Shown here piece after piece: positions 11,514-20,631 of a stretch of DNA of 64,000 nt (position 1 is the stretch's first letter; every line of letters begins with the position of its first letter). The DNA lies in NCBI RefSeq assembly GCF_000763495.1, contig NZ_CP009576.1, forward strand, positions 630,001 to 694,000, in the 5' to 3' direction. The position numbers and the translations under genes were made by a program. Below the pieces are notes generated by a model. That model saw only the letters and a program-made list of their open reading frames with translations. It was not told where the DNA came from and did not search any database. The DNA is from Listeria ivanovii subsp. londoniensis. GTDB taxonomy: Bacteria > Bacillota > Bacilli > Lactobacillales > Listeriaceae.

Positions 11514-11528
11514 TGAGAACGTTTGCTT
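11514..11528. promoter_or_regulatory. cre-like site upstream of gdhA
   Basis: TGAGAACGTTTGCTT (minus-strand reading AAGCAAACGTTCTCA) matches the Gram-positive CcpA consensus WTGNAANCGNWNNCW at all but one fixed position. It lies about 45 bases upstream of the candidate gdhA -35 box, a position suited to activation. Prediction only. Confidence 0.4.
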
Positions 11529-11599
11529 ATGGAATGTTTGGAGGCAACCATCTTTTTGCGGCATTTAGAAAGCTTTAACAAACTAACATGGACATGTAA

Positions 11600-11636
11600 A
11601 TATAAAAAATTAACCGCACCAGGGGGATGCGGTTAA
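11600..11636 (-). terminator. Probable his operon terminator
   Basis: Arms TTAACCGCA (11610-11618) and TGCGGTTAA (11628-11636) form a perfect 9-bp stem. In the minus direction it is followed by TTTTTTATATTT. It is the first good terminator downstream of hisE, leaving a 3' leader-like tail of about 200 bases. Confidence 0.75.
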
Positions 11637-11653
11637 AGGGAGTATTAGGGAGT

Positions 11654-11809
11654 TCATAATGCTAAAGCAACGCCAAGGGATAAGACGAATTTGAATTTAA
11701 AAATCAATGCTTTAACACCATTCGCTTTCTTTTGGGTAAAAGCGCTCCATGGAAATAAGTATATAAGAGAAATTCCAAATAATCCTGCGTTTTTTCTTAC
11801 AATAGTAAT
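11654..11809 (-). other. Open frame without start in the hisE 3' region
   Basis: A 51-codon minus-strand frame between stops reads as a hydrophobic peptide (for example RKNAGLFGISLIYLFPWSAF and FVLSLGVALAL). It has no ATG, GTG or TTG at its beginning and no ribosome site, so it looks like the tail of a decayed membrane-protein gene or chance. I do not recognise it. Confidence 0.25.
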
Positions 11810-11835
11810 CTACAATGTGACGAAATTGTCATGTA

Positions 11836-12147
11836 TTATAATTCATCAATTTTTTTACGGTCGCGTGTAGTACTTAGTTTACCAGTGCGGTTTTTTAATT
11901 CTACCTCAACAGCGGCTAGGGGGATATTTTTTTCAGCCAAAAGGACGAGCAGGTGGTAGGTGAGGTCGGATATTTCGGAAATAAGTTCTTGATTGTTGTT
12001 TTTAGCGGCGATGACGACTTCTGTTGTTTCTTCTCCGACCTTTTTTAGAATTTTATCGAGACCTTTATCAAATAAATAGTTGGTATAAGATCCTTCTTTT
12101 GGTTGTGCTTTACGAAGATTAATTTCTTCATATAATTTAGTTAGCAT
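11836..12147 (-). CDS. hisE: Phosphoribosyl-ATP pyrophosphatase
   Basis: 103 residues. Second step of histidine synthesis: hydrolysis of phosphoribosyl-ATP to phosphoribosyl-AMP. The MazG-like metal site is [14 protein letters not shown] with a second acidic block in [15 protein letters not shown]. It is the last gene of the his operon and abuts hisI (start 12147, hisI stop at 12148). HisI and HisE are separate proteins here, not fused as in E. coli. Confidence 0.95.
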   Translation of the reverse strand: MLTKLYEEINLRKAQPKEGSYTNYLFDKGLDKILKKVGEETTEVVIAAKNNNQELISEISDLTYHLLVLLAEKNIPLAAVEVELKNRTGKLSTTRDRKKIDEL

Positions 12148-12465
12148 TTAAATTTCCTCCTTGATAAGCTTGAAAAAGCAACTTCTTTTTCCTGTATGAC
12201 ATGCTGGGCCAGTTTGAATTACTCGGATGAGCAAAGTATCGCTATCGCAGTCTGTCCAGATTTCTTTTACTTTTTGGATGTGGCCGCTTGATGCCCCCTT
12301 GTTCCATAGTTCATCTCTAGAACGAGAGTAGAACCATGTGAAGCCTGTTTGGAGGGTTTTTTGATAACTTTCTTCATTCATGTAAGCGAGCATCAATACT
12401 TCGCCATTTTCATCGTCTAGGATAATGGTGGGGACAAGACCTTTCGAAAAATCAATCGACTTCAT
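12148..12465 (-). CDS. hisI: Phosphoribosyl-AMP cyclohydrolase
   Basis: 105 residues. Third step of the pathway: opens the purine ring of phosphoribosyl-AMP. Metal-binding residues lie in [13 protein letters not shown] and in [13 protein letters not shown], both diagnostic. Its start overlaps the hisF stop by 4 bases (ATGA type), indicating translational coupling. Confidence 0.95.
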   Translation of the reverse strand: MKSIDFSKGLVPTIILDDENGEVLMLAYMNEESYQKTLQTGFTWFYSRSRDELWNKGASSGHIQKVKEIWTDCDSDTLLIRVIQTGPACHTGKRSCFFKLIKEEI

Positions 12466-13217
12466 GGGCGGATATTCACTCCTTTATCAAGCAATGTTTT
12501 TTTGACATTTTGGATGCTAAGTTCGCCGTAATGGAAAATACTTGCTGCAAGTGCGGCGGTTGCATTTGTTTGTTCTAACACTTCAGCTATATGGTCGGCA
12601 TTTCCACAACCACCAGAAGCAATGACTGGGACTGGGACGACTTCAGAAATAGCTTTTGTAAGTGGTATATCGTAACCGTTTTTGGTTCCATCACCGTCCA
12701 TACTAGTTAGGAGGATTTCGCCAGCTCCTAGTTTAACCGCTTCTTTTGCCCACTTGATGGCATCAAGACCAGTGTCATTTCGTCCACCTTTTGTATAGAC
12801 ACTCCAATTGGTGCCATTCCATTTAGCATCAATAGCGACAACAATGCATTGATTACCAAACTTTGCAGCTCCTTCTTGGATAAGCTCAGGGCGTTGAATT
12901 GCTGCTGAATTAAGCGAGATTTTATCGGCGCCGGCTTGAAGGAGCTTTTTCATATCGGAAACACTGCTGATTCCTCCGCCAACCGTAAGTGGAATGAATA
13001 CTTGTTCGGCCGTTCGTTCGACAACATCAATCATTGTTTCGCGAAGCTCGACTGTTGCGGTGATATCTAAGAAAATAATTTCATCGGCGCCGGCTTTATT
13101 GTAGGCTTTTGCAATTTCAACAGGATCGCCGACATCTGTTAATGAAACAAAATTGACACCTTTTACTACTCGACCAGCAGTGACATCAAGACAAGGAATG
13201 ATTCGTTTAGTAAGCAA
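12462..13217 (-). CDS. hisF: Imidazole glycerol phosphate synthase, cyclase subunit
   Basis: 251 residues from the TTG at 13217 (reading [12 protein letters not shown]), preceded by GAGGTGG; the open frame runs further upstream but the TTG gives the standard HisF length. It forms IGP and AICAR using ammonia channelled from HisH. The (beta/alpha)8 barrel shows the catalytic aspartates in IIPCLDV (Asp11) and [12 protein letters not shown] (about Asp130), with phosphate loops VGGGIS and ASGGCGN. It overlaps hisA by 11 bases. Confidence 0.94.
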   Translation of the reverse strand: MLTKRIIPCLDVTAGRVVKGVNFVSLTDVGDPVEIAKAYNKAGADEIIFLDITATVELRETMIDVVERTAEQVFIPLTVGGGISSVSDMKKLLQAGADKISLNSAAIQRPELIQEGAAKFGNQCIVVAIDAKWNGTNWSVYTKGGRNDTGLDAIKWAKEAVKLGAGEILLTSMDGDGTKNGYDIPLTKAISEVVPVPVIASGGCGNADHIAEVLEQTNATAALAASIFHYGELSIQNVKKTLLDKGVNIRP

Positions 13218-13929
13218 ATTGTTCCACCTCGATGACATCAGACATGGAAATATTGTTGTTGTAAAGAGCTTTACCGGCAATGGCTCCGTAAAGATTAAGT
13301 TTGGCAAGTGCTTCTAAGTCTTGGCGACTACTTACTCCTCCAGATGCTATAAGGTTTACAGAAACATGCTTTTTTAAGGCTTCCATTTGTTCGAGATTAG
13401 GGCCAGTTAATGTACCATCACGACTGATATCTGTATAGATAATTGTTTCTACCTGCATGGTTTCCATTTCTTTCGCCAAGTCTAAGTAAGATACTTGACT
13501 AATATCTAACCAGCCGCTTGTTGCGACAAAACCATTTTTAGCATCAATTCCGGCGGCGATTTTAGGGCCATATTTTTGAACAGCTGCTTGTAAGAAAGCA
13601 GGGTCTGTAAGGGCAGCGGAACCAATGATGACACGGTTAATACCGGATTGTAGATAGTAATCCACTTGTGCCATGCTCCGGATACCTCCACCAACTTGGA
13701 CGGGAATCCCAGCGACTTTTTTCATTTCTTTAATAATTTCAAGATTTACTGGCCGTCCTTCTAATGCACCGTCTAGATCAACTATGTGTAAATAAGAGGC
13801 ACCATCTTTGGCAAATGTGCTTGCTTGAGCGACAGGATCTGGATTGACGACTAATTTTTTTGTAAAATCACCCTGGAAAAGTCTCACGCATTGACCGTTT
13901 TTTAAATCTATTGCTGGGAAGATTTGCAT
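13207..13929 (-). CDS. hisA: ProFAR isomerase
   Basis: 240 residues. Fourth step: 1-(5-phosphoribosyl)-5-[(5-phosphoribosylamino)methylideneamino]imidazole-4-carboxamide isomerase. Catalytic aspartates lie in [15 protein letters not shown] (Asp8) and [13 protein letters not shown]; phosphate loops are VGGGIRS and ASGGVSS. The ATG at 13929 follows AAGGAGGTC and overlaps the end of hisH by 22 bases. Confidence 0.95.
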   Translation of the reverse strand: MQIFPAIDLKNGQCVRLFQGDFTKKLVVNPDPVAQASTFAKDGASYLHIVDLDGALEGRPVNLEIIKEMKKVAGIPVQVGGGIRSMAQVDYYLQSGINRVIIGSAALTDPAFLQAAVQKYGPKIAAGIDAKNGFVATSGWLDISQVSYLDLAKEMETMQVETIIYTDISRDGTLTGPNLEQMEALKKHVSVNLIASGGVSSRQDLEALAKLNLYGAIAGKALYNNNISMSDVIEVEQFAY

Positions 13930-14534
13930 GTTGCGATGACCTCCTTAAAACCGGTTAAAATTTGTAATCCAATTTCGCCGCTTTTTTCAGGATGGAATTG
14001 TGCTCCGTAAATATTTCCATTTCTTATCATGCTTGGAATTTCTACTGAATAGCTACTAGTGGCGATAATATATTCGGGAGTACATTTTGCATAATACGAG
14101 TGGACATAATATACATATTCTCCATTTAAATTGGTAGTTAAAGGAGTTGTTTGCTGGATATTTAGTTCGTTCCATCCCATGTGCGGTACTGCAAATGTGG
14201 GTTTGGTTGGTAGTTTTTCGACGCAACCTGGAATGAGCCCGAGTCCGTTTGTGAAAGTATGCTCGCGGCTTGATTCGAGCAAGAGTTGCATGCCGAGACA
14301 AACGCCAAGTATAGGTTTCCCCATGGTGGCGATGTTTTTGAGTGTGATATCAAGTCCTCGCTGAATTAGTTCTTGCATTGCTTCAGGGTAGGCGCCGACA
14401 CCAGGAAGAATAATACCGTCTGCTTCTATCATGGCAGCTTTACTACTAGAAATTTTATTTGGTAAGCCAATAAAATCAAATGCTTTGCTAATGCTCTTCG
14501 TATTTCCAGTATCATAATCAACAATAACAATCAT
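13908..14534 (-). CDS. hisH: Imidazole glycerol phosphate synthase, glutaminase subunit
   Basis: 208 residues. It releases ammonia from glutamine for HisF. The class I amidotransferase triad is visible: nucleophile Cys in LGVCLGMQLL, and His and Glu in FHPEKSG. The oxyanion motif is LPGVGAYPEA. It is one base from the hisB stop and overlaps hisA, so HisH, HisA and HisF are coupled in translation. Confidence 0.95.
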   Translation of the reverse strand: MIVIVDYDTGNTKSISKAFDFIGLPNKISSSKAAMIEADGIILPGVGAYPEAMQELIQRGLDITLKNIATMGKPILGVCLGMQLLLESSREHTFTNGLGLIPGCVEKLPTKPTFAVPHMGWNELNIQQTTPLTTNLNGEYVYYVHSYYAKCTPEYIIATSSYSVEIPSMIRNGNIYGAQFHPEKSGEIGLQILTGFKEVIATCKSSQQ

Positions 14535-15119
14535 TTACAGGACTCCTTTAGTTGAATTGATGCCTTGGATATCTGGATTAATCGTGATAGCCTCCCGGAG
14601 AGCACGTCCAAAGGCTTTAAAAAGAGCTTCAATTTTATGATGGGTATTTTTGCCATAAAGAACCCGCAGATGTAAATTCATTTCGGCATTGAAAGCGACT
14701 GCTTGGAAAAATTCTTCGACAAGCTCAGTGTCAAAATCACCTAATTTAGGATTTATTAACTCCGCATCGAAAACTAGATACGAGCGACCACTTAAGTCAA
14801 GGGCAGCAAAACCGAGCGATTCATCCATTGGAACATATGCGGAACCGTAACGATTGATACAAGTTTTGTCACCAAGTGCTTCTTTTAAACAAATACCAAG
14901 TGTGATACCAATATCTTCTACAGTATGGTGAGCATCGACATAAGTATCTCCATCTGCTTTAACGTGCAAAGTAATACGGCTGTGTTTGGCAAGGAGTGTA
15001 AGCATATGGTCTAAAAATCCAACTCCCGTAGAAATAGTAGCTTCTTCTTGTGTGTCCAAGTTGAGTGCAAGTTCAATCGATGTTTCTGCAGTAGTTCGTG
15101 TTTTCGTTGCAGTTCTCAT
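14535..15119 (-). CDS. hisB: Imidazoleglycerol-phosphate dehydratase
   Basis: 194 residues, the monofunctional form without the N-terminal phosphatase domain of E. coli HisB. It dehydrates IGP to imidazole acetol phosphate. Mn-binding motifs are [25 protein letters not shown] and [17 protein letters not shown]. The missing histidinol-phosphatase activity is supplied by hisJ across the divergent promoter. Confidence 0.96.
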   Translation of the reverse strand: MRTATKTRTTAETSIELALNLDTQEEATISTGVGFLDHMLTLLAKHSRITLHVKADGDTYVDAHHTVEDIGITLGICLKEALGDKTCINRYGSAYVPMDESLGFAALDLSGRSYLVFDAELINPKLGDFDTELVEEFFQAVAFNAEMNLHLRVLYGKNTHHKIEALFKAFGRALREAITINPDIQGINSTKGVL

Positions 15120-16403
15120 TTACTTTTCCTCCTTAAAACGAATTTGGATAGCTCTGGCGTGTGCATCTAATCCTTCTTTGTTTGCGAGTAAAATAATCGC
15201 CTCTTTCTCTTTTGCTAAAGCTTCTTTTGTATAGGAAATGAAAGCGGAGCGTTTAGTAAAGTCTTCTACACCAAGTGGCGAGAAAAATTTGGCGGTTCCA
15301 CTTGTTGGTAGTACATGATTAGGTCCAGCAAAATAATCTCCAAGTGGTTCTGACGCATAACTGCCTAGAAAAATCGATCCAGCATTTTTTATTTGGTGTA
15401 AATAATTCATAGGATTTTCTAGTTGGACTTCTAAATGTTCTGGGGCGATTTCATTCATAATTTCGAACATATCTGCTAAGTTATCAGTAAGGATAATTTT
15501 TCCTTCTGAGCGAATCGCTTCTGCTGCGATTCTTTTTCTTGGAAGTGATGCTAGTTGGCTGTATATTTCTGCTTGGGTTTCTTTAGCGATTTTTTCGCTC
15601 GTGGTTATTAAGATAGCACGGGATAAAGTATCGTGTTCTGCTTGGGAGAGTAAGTCTGCAGCGATAAATGCTGGGTTTGCTGAATCGTCAGCGAGCACAA
15701 CGATTTCAGATGGACCGGCAATCATATCGATATCTACTATGCCAAAAACTTCTCGTTTGGCGGTGGCGACATAAATATTACCTGGACCAACGATTTTAGC
15801 TACTTTCGGAATGGATTCTGTACCATAAGCAAGAGCGGCAATTCCTTGAGCCCCGCCAACTTGATAAATTTCATCAACGCCAGCAATTTGGGCAGCAGCG
15901 AGGACATGTGGATTAATCCCATTTTCGCCTGGTGGGGTAATCATAACGATTCTTTTTACTCCAGCAATTTTAGCTGGTAAAACATTCATTAATACGGATG
16001 AGGGATAGGCAGCAGTACCACCTGGAACATAAACGCCGACTTTTTCTAAAGGGCGAATAAGTTGTCCGCGAATGACACCTGGTTTTTCATTATCTATAAA
16101 AGCAGTTTGTTGTTGTTTAAAATGGAAGCTTTCAATATTTGCTTTTGCTTGTTTTAATGCCTCTAAAAAGGCTTCATCCACTTCGGCTAAAGCTGTCGTT
16201 ATAGTTTCTTTAGGAATACGTAAATTTTGGATGGAGACATGATCGAATTGTCTTGTGTAATCAAATAAAGCTTGGTCACCATCTGTTGCTACTTTTTGAA
16301 TAATCGCTTTTACTTGGACTCCGATAGTAGCGGAAGTATCGGCTGATGAGGCGGATGAAAGTTCTTGTAAAATGTCTTCTGGTGTTCCAGTTAAATAATT
16401 CAT
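15120..16403 (-). CDS. hisD: Histidinol dehydrogenase
   Basis: 427 residues. It oxidises L-histidinol to histidine in two NAD-dependent steps. The Zn-site signature lies in [20 protein letters not shown], with LSQAEHD and [16 protein letters not shown] further on. The start overlaps the hisG stop by 4 bases. Full length with no damage. Confidence 0.96.
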   Translation of the reverse strand: MNYLTGTPEDILQELSSASSADTSATIGVQVKAIIQKVATDGDQALFDYTRQFDHVSIQNLRIPKETITTALAEVDEAFLEALKQAKANIESFHFKQQQTAFIDNEKPGVIRGQLIRPLEKVGVYVPGGTAAYPSSVLMNVLPAKIAGVKRIVMITPPGENGINPHVLAAAQIAGVDEIYQVGGAQGIAALAYGTESIPKVAKIVGPGNIYVATAKREVFGIVDIDMIAGPSEIVVLADDSANPAFIAADLLSQAEHDTLSRAILITTSEKIAKETQAEIYSQLASLPRKRIAAEAIRSEGKIILTDNLADMFEIMNEIAPEHLEVQLENPMNYLHQIKNAGSIFLGSYASEPLGDYFAGPNHVLPTSGTAKFFSPLGVEDFTKRSAFISYTKEALAKEKEAIILLANKEGLDAHARAIQIRFKEEK

Positions 16404-17041
16404 TTCCTGCGTTCCTCCTTTATTACTTTTTCGAGTTGGTCTATTAATTCAAAGATTTGGATCTTATTTTGTTTTAAGGAAGCTTTATTAACAATCACTC
16501 GTGCTGAAATTGGATACATTTTTTCATAGATTTGTAAGCCGTTTTCTTTTAAAGTAGAGCCGGTTTCAACTATATCAATAATGGCATCGGCTAAACCAAG
16601 GACAGGTGCGATTTCAACGGAGCCTTCGATTTTAATAATTTCGACATCCTCCCCTTTTTCACGGAAGTATTTAGATGCGACATTAGGATATTTCGTGGCG
16701 ATGATTTTTCGGCGGTAACTACTTGGCTCAAATTCTGATGTTGAAGCAAGACAAAACTGACATTTCCCAATTTCTAAATCGAGCATTTCGTAATGTGATT
16801 TAGATGCTTCAAGCAAAACGTCCTTACCCACAATACCAATATCAGCTACCCCATGCTTTACATAAGTCATTACATCGACAGCTTTCACAAGGATAAAAGA
16901 AATTGGTTGGGTTGTGCTGTGAAAAATAAGCTTTCGTTTTTTATCTTCCATAGAAGAACAATCAATCCCCGCTTTTTGTAAAAGTGAAATGGCATCTTTC
17001 TCAAGGCGACCTTTTGTTAAAGCAATTTTAAGTACTTTCAT
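16400..17041 (-). CDS. hisG: ATP phosphoribosyltransferase, short form
   Basis: 213 residues: the short HisG that lacks the C-terminal histidine-sensing domain and needs HisZ for activity and feedback control. It makes phosphoribosyl-ATP from ATP and PRPP, the committed step. Family blocks seen are [29 protein letters not shown] and the PRPP loop [19 protein letters not shown]. It overlaps hisZ by 4 bases, as expected for subunits of one hetero-octamer. Confidence 0.96.
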   Translation of the reverse strand: MKVLKIALTKGRLEKDAISLLQKAGIDCSSMEDKKRKLIFHSTTQPISFILVKAVDVMTYVKHGVADIGIVGKDVLLEASKSHYEMLDLEIGKCQFCLASTSEFEPSSYRRKIIATKYPNVASKYFREKGEDVEIIKIEGSVEIAPVLGLADAIIDIVETGSTLKENGLQIYEKMYPISARVIVNKASLKQNKIQIFELIDQLEKVIKEERRK

Positions 17042-18219
17042 TGTTCGGCCTCCTTACCAAAAATAGTCGTAATTCCTTCTGTTGATACGTGAACCACACT
17101 TGGGATTTTCCATTTTTTGGCGAAAGAAATCGCATTGGCCGCTTCTTCAAAAAAACTTAATTCGCTATTTGGCGTTTGTTGCATTAATTTCTCTGCTTCA
17201 GGTAATGCCGCCAAGTCATAGTGGATTAAAAGAGTTGTACCTGCTTTTTTTTTGAAAATGCCAGCGCGATTTTGTAGGTTGGTAAGCAAGTCAAGGTTGA
17301 GTGCCAAACCGACTGCTGGTGAGGAGGAGCTGGTGAATTGTTCTAGGAGGTGGTCATAACGTCCGCCGCTTAAAAAATGATCCGCCGCAAGATCAGCATA
17401 TCCTCTAAAAATAGTACCAGTGTAGTAATGGAAGTCTTGTACTAAACCTAAATCAACACTTATATCAGCAGCATAATGCACAGCTTTAACAATAGTTTCC
17501 ATTTCAGTTAGAGCAGTTAGAATCCCTTGATCCGTCGTTAGTTTCTTAGCTTGAGCTAGAATAGTTGTAGCAGGCCCAAACAACCTAGGAAGTGCCAAAA
17601 TAAAGGCATCAAGCGAGCTAGGATTACTAGCAACAAACGCTTGTATACCAGTTAAACTTTTATTTTGAATCAAAAGTCGGAATTCCATTTCAGTAGTTTC
17701 GGAAAGATGTAAAAGGTGAACAACTCGGCGATAAATGGCAGCGTGACCGAGTTCAATTTGAAAATTCGGAATTTGGAGATCATTTAATACTCCAATACCA
17801 CTTAAAATGCATTCGATTTCTGCTTTAATAGAAGGATAACCAATAAGTTCAATCCCTGCTTGGGTTTGTTCATTTTGCTCTCCACCAAAGTCGTCGTTGG
17901 CTCGAAAAATTTTTCCACTATAAGAAAGTTTCAAAGGTAGGGTGACACCAGTTGTACTAACCACTCGACCAATCGGCAAAGTCATATCTGGCCGAAGAAC
18001 TGTCAAGCGACCTTTTTCATCAAAGAAGCGATACAGTTTGGTGTCTGCCTGGTTTTCAGAGGAGAAGACATCCAAAAATTCGATGACAGGTGTTTCAATT
18101 CGCTTAAAACCTCGAGCTTCAAAATATTGATTTACTTGTTGTTCAATTTGATAGGCGACCTGTGCTTCGCGAAATAATTTATCGCGTGTTCCAGTTGGCA
18201 AGTTCCGGTTTAAGTTCAT
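17038..18219 (-). CDS. hisZ: ATP phosphoribosyltransferase regulatory subunit
   Basis: 393 residues, a histidyl-tRNA-synthetase-like protein without aminoacylation function that activates short HisG. Class II synthetase motif 2 is recognisable in [13 protein letters not shown] and the histidine-binding region in [19 protein letters not shown]. It heads the nine-gene operon hisZGDBHAFIE. Start at 18219 follows AAGGAGC. Confidence 0.94.
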   Translation of the reverse strand: MNLNRNLPTGTRDKLFREAQVAYQIEQQVNQYFEARGFKRIETPVIEFLDVFSSENQADTKLYRFFDEKGRLTVLRPDMTLPIGRVVSTTGVTLPLKLSYSGKIFRANDDFGGEQNEQTQAGIELIGYPSIKAEIECILSGIGVLNDLQIPNFQIELGHAAIYRRVVHLLHLSETTEMEFRLLIQNKSLTGIQAFVASNPSSLDAFILALPRLFGPATTILAQAKKLTTDQGILTALTEMETIVKAVHYAADISVDLGLVQDFHYYTGTIFRGYADLAADHFLSGGRYDHLLEQFTSSSSPAVGLALNLDLLTNLQNRAGIFKKKAGTTLLIHYDLAALPEAEKLMQQTPNSELSFFEEAANAISFAKKWKIPSVVHVSTEGITTIFGKEAEQ

Positions 18220-18229
18220 CTGGTTAGCT

Positions 18230-18369
18230 CCTTTTTATATTTTAGTTTATTAGCATATTAGCACGTTAAAGTGTTTTTGTAAATAATGAATAGAAAAATG
18301 GTTCCTTATGGTATAATTAGTGTACCATTTGCTTATGCGCTGGAGAAAGAATTTTGAGGGGGGAAGAGT
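18230..18369. promoter_or_regulatory. Divergent hisZ/hisJ control region
   Basis: This 150-base gap must hold the promoters of both hisZ (-) and hisJ (+). TTAGCA occurs twice in tandem (18250-18255 and 18258-18263), followed by ACGTTAAAGTG. A TATAAT-like box (ggTATAATt, about 18310-18315) could serve hisJ. It is too short for a T-box leader and I see none. The TTAGCA repeats could be an operator for a histidine repressor of the YerC/HisR type; this is a guess. Confidence 0.35.
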
Positions 18370-19197
18370 ATGAAACGAGATGGACATACGCATACAGAAT
18401 TTTGTCCGCATGGGACGCGAGAAGATGTAGAAGAAATGATTTTAAGAGCAATCGAACTAGATTTTGATGAATACTCCATTGTTGAGCATGCACCACTTCC
18501 TAATGAATTTATACAAGAAACAGCCGGAGATAAAGAAGCAGTTGAGACGGCAAGTATGGCGTTTAGTGATGTGCCTTACTATTTGAAAAAAATGACACAT
18601 TTGAAGAAAAAATATGCGAGGGATTTATTAATACATATTGGTTTTGAAGTGGATTATTTAATAGGATATGAAGATTTTACACAGGATTTTTTAAATGAGT
18701 ATGGACCGCAAACAGATGATGGGATTTTATCGCTGCATTTTTTAGCGGGACAAGGAGGCTATCGTTCGATTGATTTCTCAGCGGAAGATTATGACACCGG
18801 TATTGTTCAATTTTACGCGGGTTTTGAACAAGCACAACTTGCTTATTTGGAAGGAATCAAGCAGTCGATTGAAGTAGACTTAGGAAACTATAAGCCGACC
18901 AGGATAGGACATATTTCTTTGTGTCAAAAATTTTGGCAGTATTTTGGACCAGAAAAAAATCTGCTCTCTAGTGAGGTGAAAGCACAGTTTCAACAGGTGC
19001 TTTCATTAGTGAAAAAGCGAGGTTATGAACTTGATTTTAATACAGCGGGATTATTTAAACCACTATGCGGAGAGACTTACCCGCCAAAAGAGATTGTTCT
19101 TTTAGCTAATCAATTACAAATTCCGTTTATATATGGTTCGGATTCGCATGGCGTTCAGGATGTTGGGCGTGGTTATCAAGTTTATTGCCAAAAGTAA
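18370..19197 (+). CDS. hisJ: Histidinol-phosphatase, PHP family
   Basis: 275 residues. It dephosphorylates histidinol phosphate, supplying the only step not encoded in the opposite operon. The PHP metal site is RDGHTHTEFCPHGT at the N-terminus, with EHAPLP, HIGFEVDYL, GHISLCQKF and the closing YGSDSHGVQDVG. Start at 18370 after GAGGGGGGAAG. Its last 16 bases overlap the convergent MGMT-like gene. Confidence 0.93.
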   Translation: MKRDGHTHTEFCPHGTREDVEEMILRAIELDFDEYSIVEHAPLPNEFIQETAGDKEAVETASMAFSDVPYYLKKMTHLKKKYARDLLIHIGFEVDYLIGYEDFTQDFLNEYGPQTDDGILSLHFLAGQGGYRSIDFSAEDYDTGIVQFYAGFEQAQLAYLEGIKQSIEVDLGNYKPTRIGHISLCQKFWQYFGPEKNLLSSEVKAQFQQVLSLVKKRGYELDFNTAGLFKPLCGETYPPKEIVLLANQLQIPFIYGSDSHGVQDVGRGYQVYCQK

Positions 19198-19478
19198 GTT
19201 TTTAAATCGACATGACCATTTGCCTTCAATTGAACACCTTCTGACATAAGTAATTCGCGTTGTTCATCCCAATTTGGAACAAGCCGACCAGCTGCATTTA
19301 CGACACGATGGCATGGGGTGATTTTGTCACGCTTAGAGTGTTTTAGCGTGGCACCAACGAGCCTAGAATTTTTGGGAAAACCGATTTTATATGCGATTTG
19401 ACCATAAGTAGTTACTTTGCCAAGTGGGATTTGTCGAACTACCTCGTATACACGATCTTCAAAATCTACGGGAACCAT
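19182..19478 (-). CDS. MGMT-family DNA alkyl-lesion protein (short, PCHR-type)
   Basis: 98 residues, only the DNA-binding/active-site domain of O6-methylguanine-DNA methyltransferase. YEVVRQIPLGKVTTYGQIA and GATLKHS (in place of the usual AVG..L..NP) precede TPCHRVVNAAG, so the acceptor Cys is kept, unlike Trp-type alkyltransferase-like proteins. Whether it transfers alkyl groups or flags lesions for excision repair is open. Start after AAAGGAGG. It is convergent with, and overlaps, hisJ. Confidence 0.85.
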   Translation of the reverse strand: MVPVDFEDRVYEVVRQIPLGKVTTYGQIAYKIGFPKNSRLVGATLKHSKRDKITPCHRVVNAAGRLVPNWDEQRELLMSEGVQLKANGHVDLKTYFWQ

Positions 19479-19557
19479 TGTTTTCGCCTCCTTTTTGCGG
19501 ATAATAAAATTAGTATACAGGAAATAACCATTTTATAAAAGATAGGATGATAAAGAA

Positions 19558-20589
19558 ATGCCAGATTTTTCTTATGCAAAAATAACCAAACTCGTAGTCC
19601 ATTTTGCGGGGAATAAAGCGAGAGAAGAGGGGACAGAAGTATCTTCCAATGTACTTGCTGATATTGGTTCCGAAATGAATCAAACACTTGCTTCGATTTT
19701 TTTGGAGCCATTTAAAAAAGATGAATACTATCAGTTTACCCATGAAACCGATTTGGATTTTAATGAAGTCCGAACTTATGCGGCCAATATGTTTCTCTAT
19801 GAAGAAGAATTTCTAGATGAATCAAAGAAGATATTGGAACATTTATATCGAGAAACAACCCATCCGAACATTAAAAGCGGTGACGTGTGGCTCTTCTTCA
19901 TTGAAGGTTGTGTTGTGGACGGAGATTTCACAAATGGTATCGGAATTTTTAAAGTCGAAAATAAAGAAGTCTTTTTAAAAAATGATTTTAATGGCCAGGA
20001 ATTCCAAATTGGTTATGATAAAGGGATTACGGGGACAGATTTAGATAAGGGGTGCTTAATTTTTAATTTAGAACAAGACTCAGGTAATAAAGTATTAATC
20101 CTTGATAGGCTTAATCGAGGGGATTCGGTTTATTGGAAAGATAAGTTTTTAGGAATAGAAAAGATTACGGATGAAAAATTCTATACCGAGGGATTTGTAG
20201 AAGTTTGTACTGATTATATTAAACAACGCGAGGAATCGTTACTTGATAAATCTAACTTTGTCAAAGCAACAACAGAATATTTAGCAGGTGAAGAGACACT
20301 CAATATAGCTGAATTTGCTCGAACAACGATTGAAAAGCCAGAAGAAATTACGGAATTTAATACAATGGTGGATACCTTTGAAAAGGAAAATAATGTACGC
20401 TTTCCAGAAAGTTTTCAATTAGATGAAGAAAAACGGGAAAGATTATCGAAAAAAATCCGTAAGACAATGAAATTAGGAAAAAATATTTCAGTTGTTGTGA
20501 AAGATTTAGAGCAACTAGAAGAAACTGATTTTGTACAAGGATATGACGAAGAACGAGGCAAAAATTTTATGATTGTCTATTATGATTAA
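19558..20589 (+). CDS. Nucleoid-associated protein, YejK/NdpA (NA37) family
   Basis: 343 residues with the family opening (KITKLVVHFAGNKAREEG) and the mid-region blocks SGDVWLFFIEG and GIGIFKVENKEVFLK, ending in an acidic and lysine-rich tail. E. coli YejK associates with the nucleoid, but function in Firmicutes is not well defined. It is divergent from the MGMT-like gene with a short shared promoter gap and ends in a strong terminator. Confidence 0.8.
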   Translation: MPDFSYAKITKLVVHFAGNKAREEGTEVSSNVLADIGSEMNQTLASIFLEPFKKDEYYQFTHETDLDFNEVRTYAANMFLYEEEFLDESKKILEHLYRETTHPNIKSGDVWLFFIEGCVVDGDFTNGIGIFKVENKEVFLKNDFNGQEFQIGYDKGITGTDLDKGCLIFNLEQDSGNKVLILDRLNRGDSVYWKDKFLGIEKITDEKFYTEGFVEVCTDYIKQREESLLDKSNFVKATTEYLAGEETLNIAEFARTTIEKPEEITEFNTMVDTFEKENNVRFPESFQLDEEKRERLSKKIRKTMKLGKNISVVVKDLEQLEETDFVQGYDEERGKNFMIVYYD

Positions 20590-20627
20590 AAAAAGACTGC
20601 GGACAGGTAACTATCCGCGGTCTTTTG
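20590..20627. terminator. Bidirectional terminator between yejK-like gene and purine permease
   Basis: Stem GACTGCGGA / TCCGCGGTC flanked by A7 on the left and TTTTG on the right, between two convergent genes. Confidence 0.8.
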
Positions 20628-20631
20628 CGTT

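Noticed and set aside
13218-13307. Extended N-terminus of hisF
   Set aside because: The extra residues lie within hisA and have no similarity to HisF; the TTG at 13217 after GAGGTGG gives the usual start [11 protein letters not shown].
18230-18369. T-box leader for the his operon
   Set aside because: Only 150 bases are available for two divergent genes and no T-box sequence or specifier hairpin is seen.
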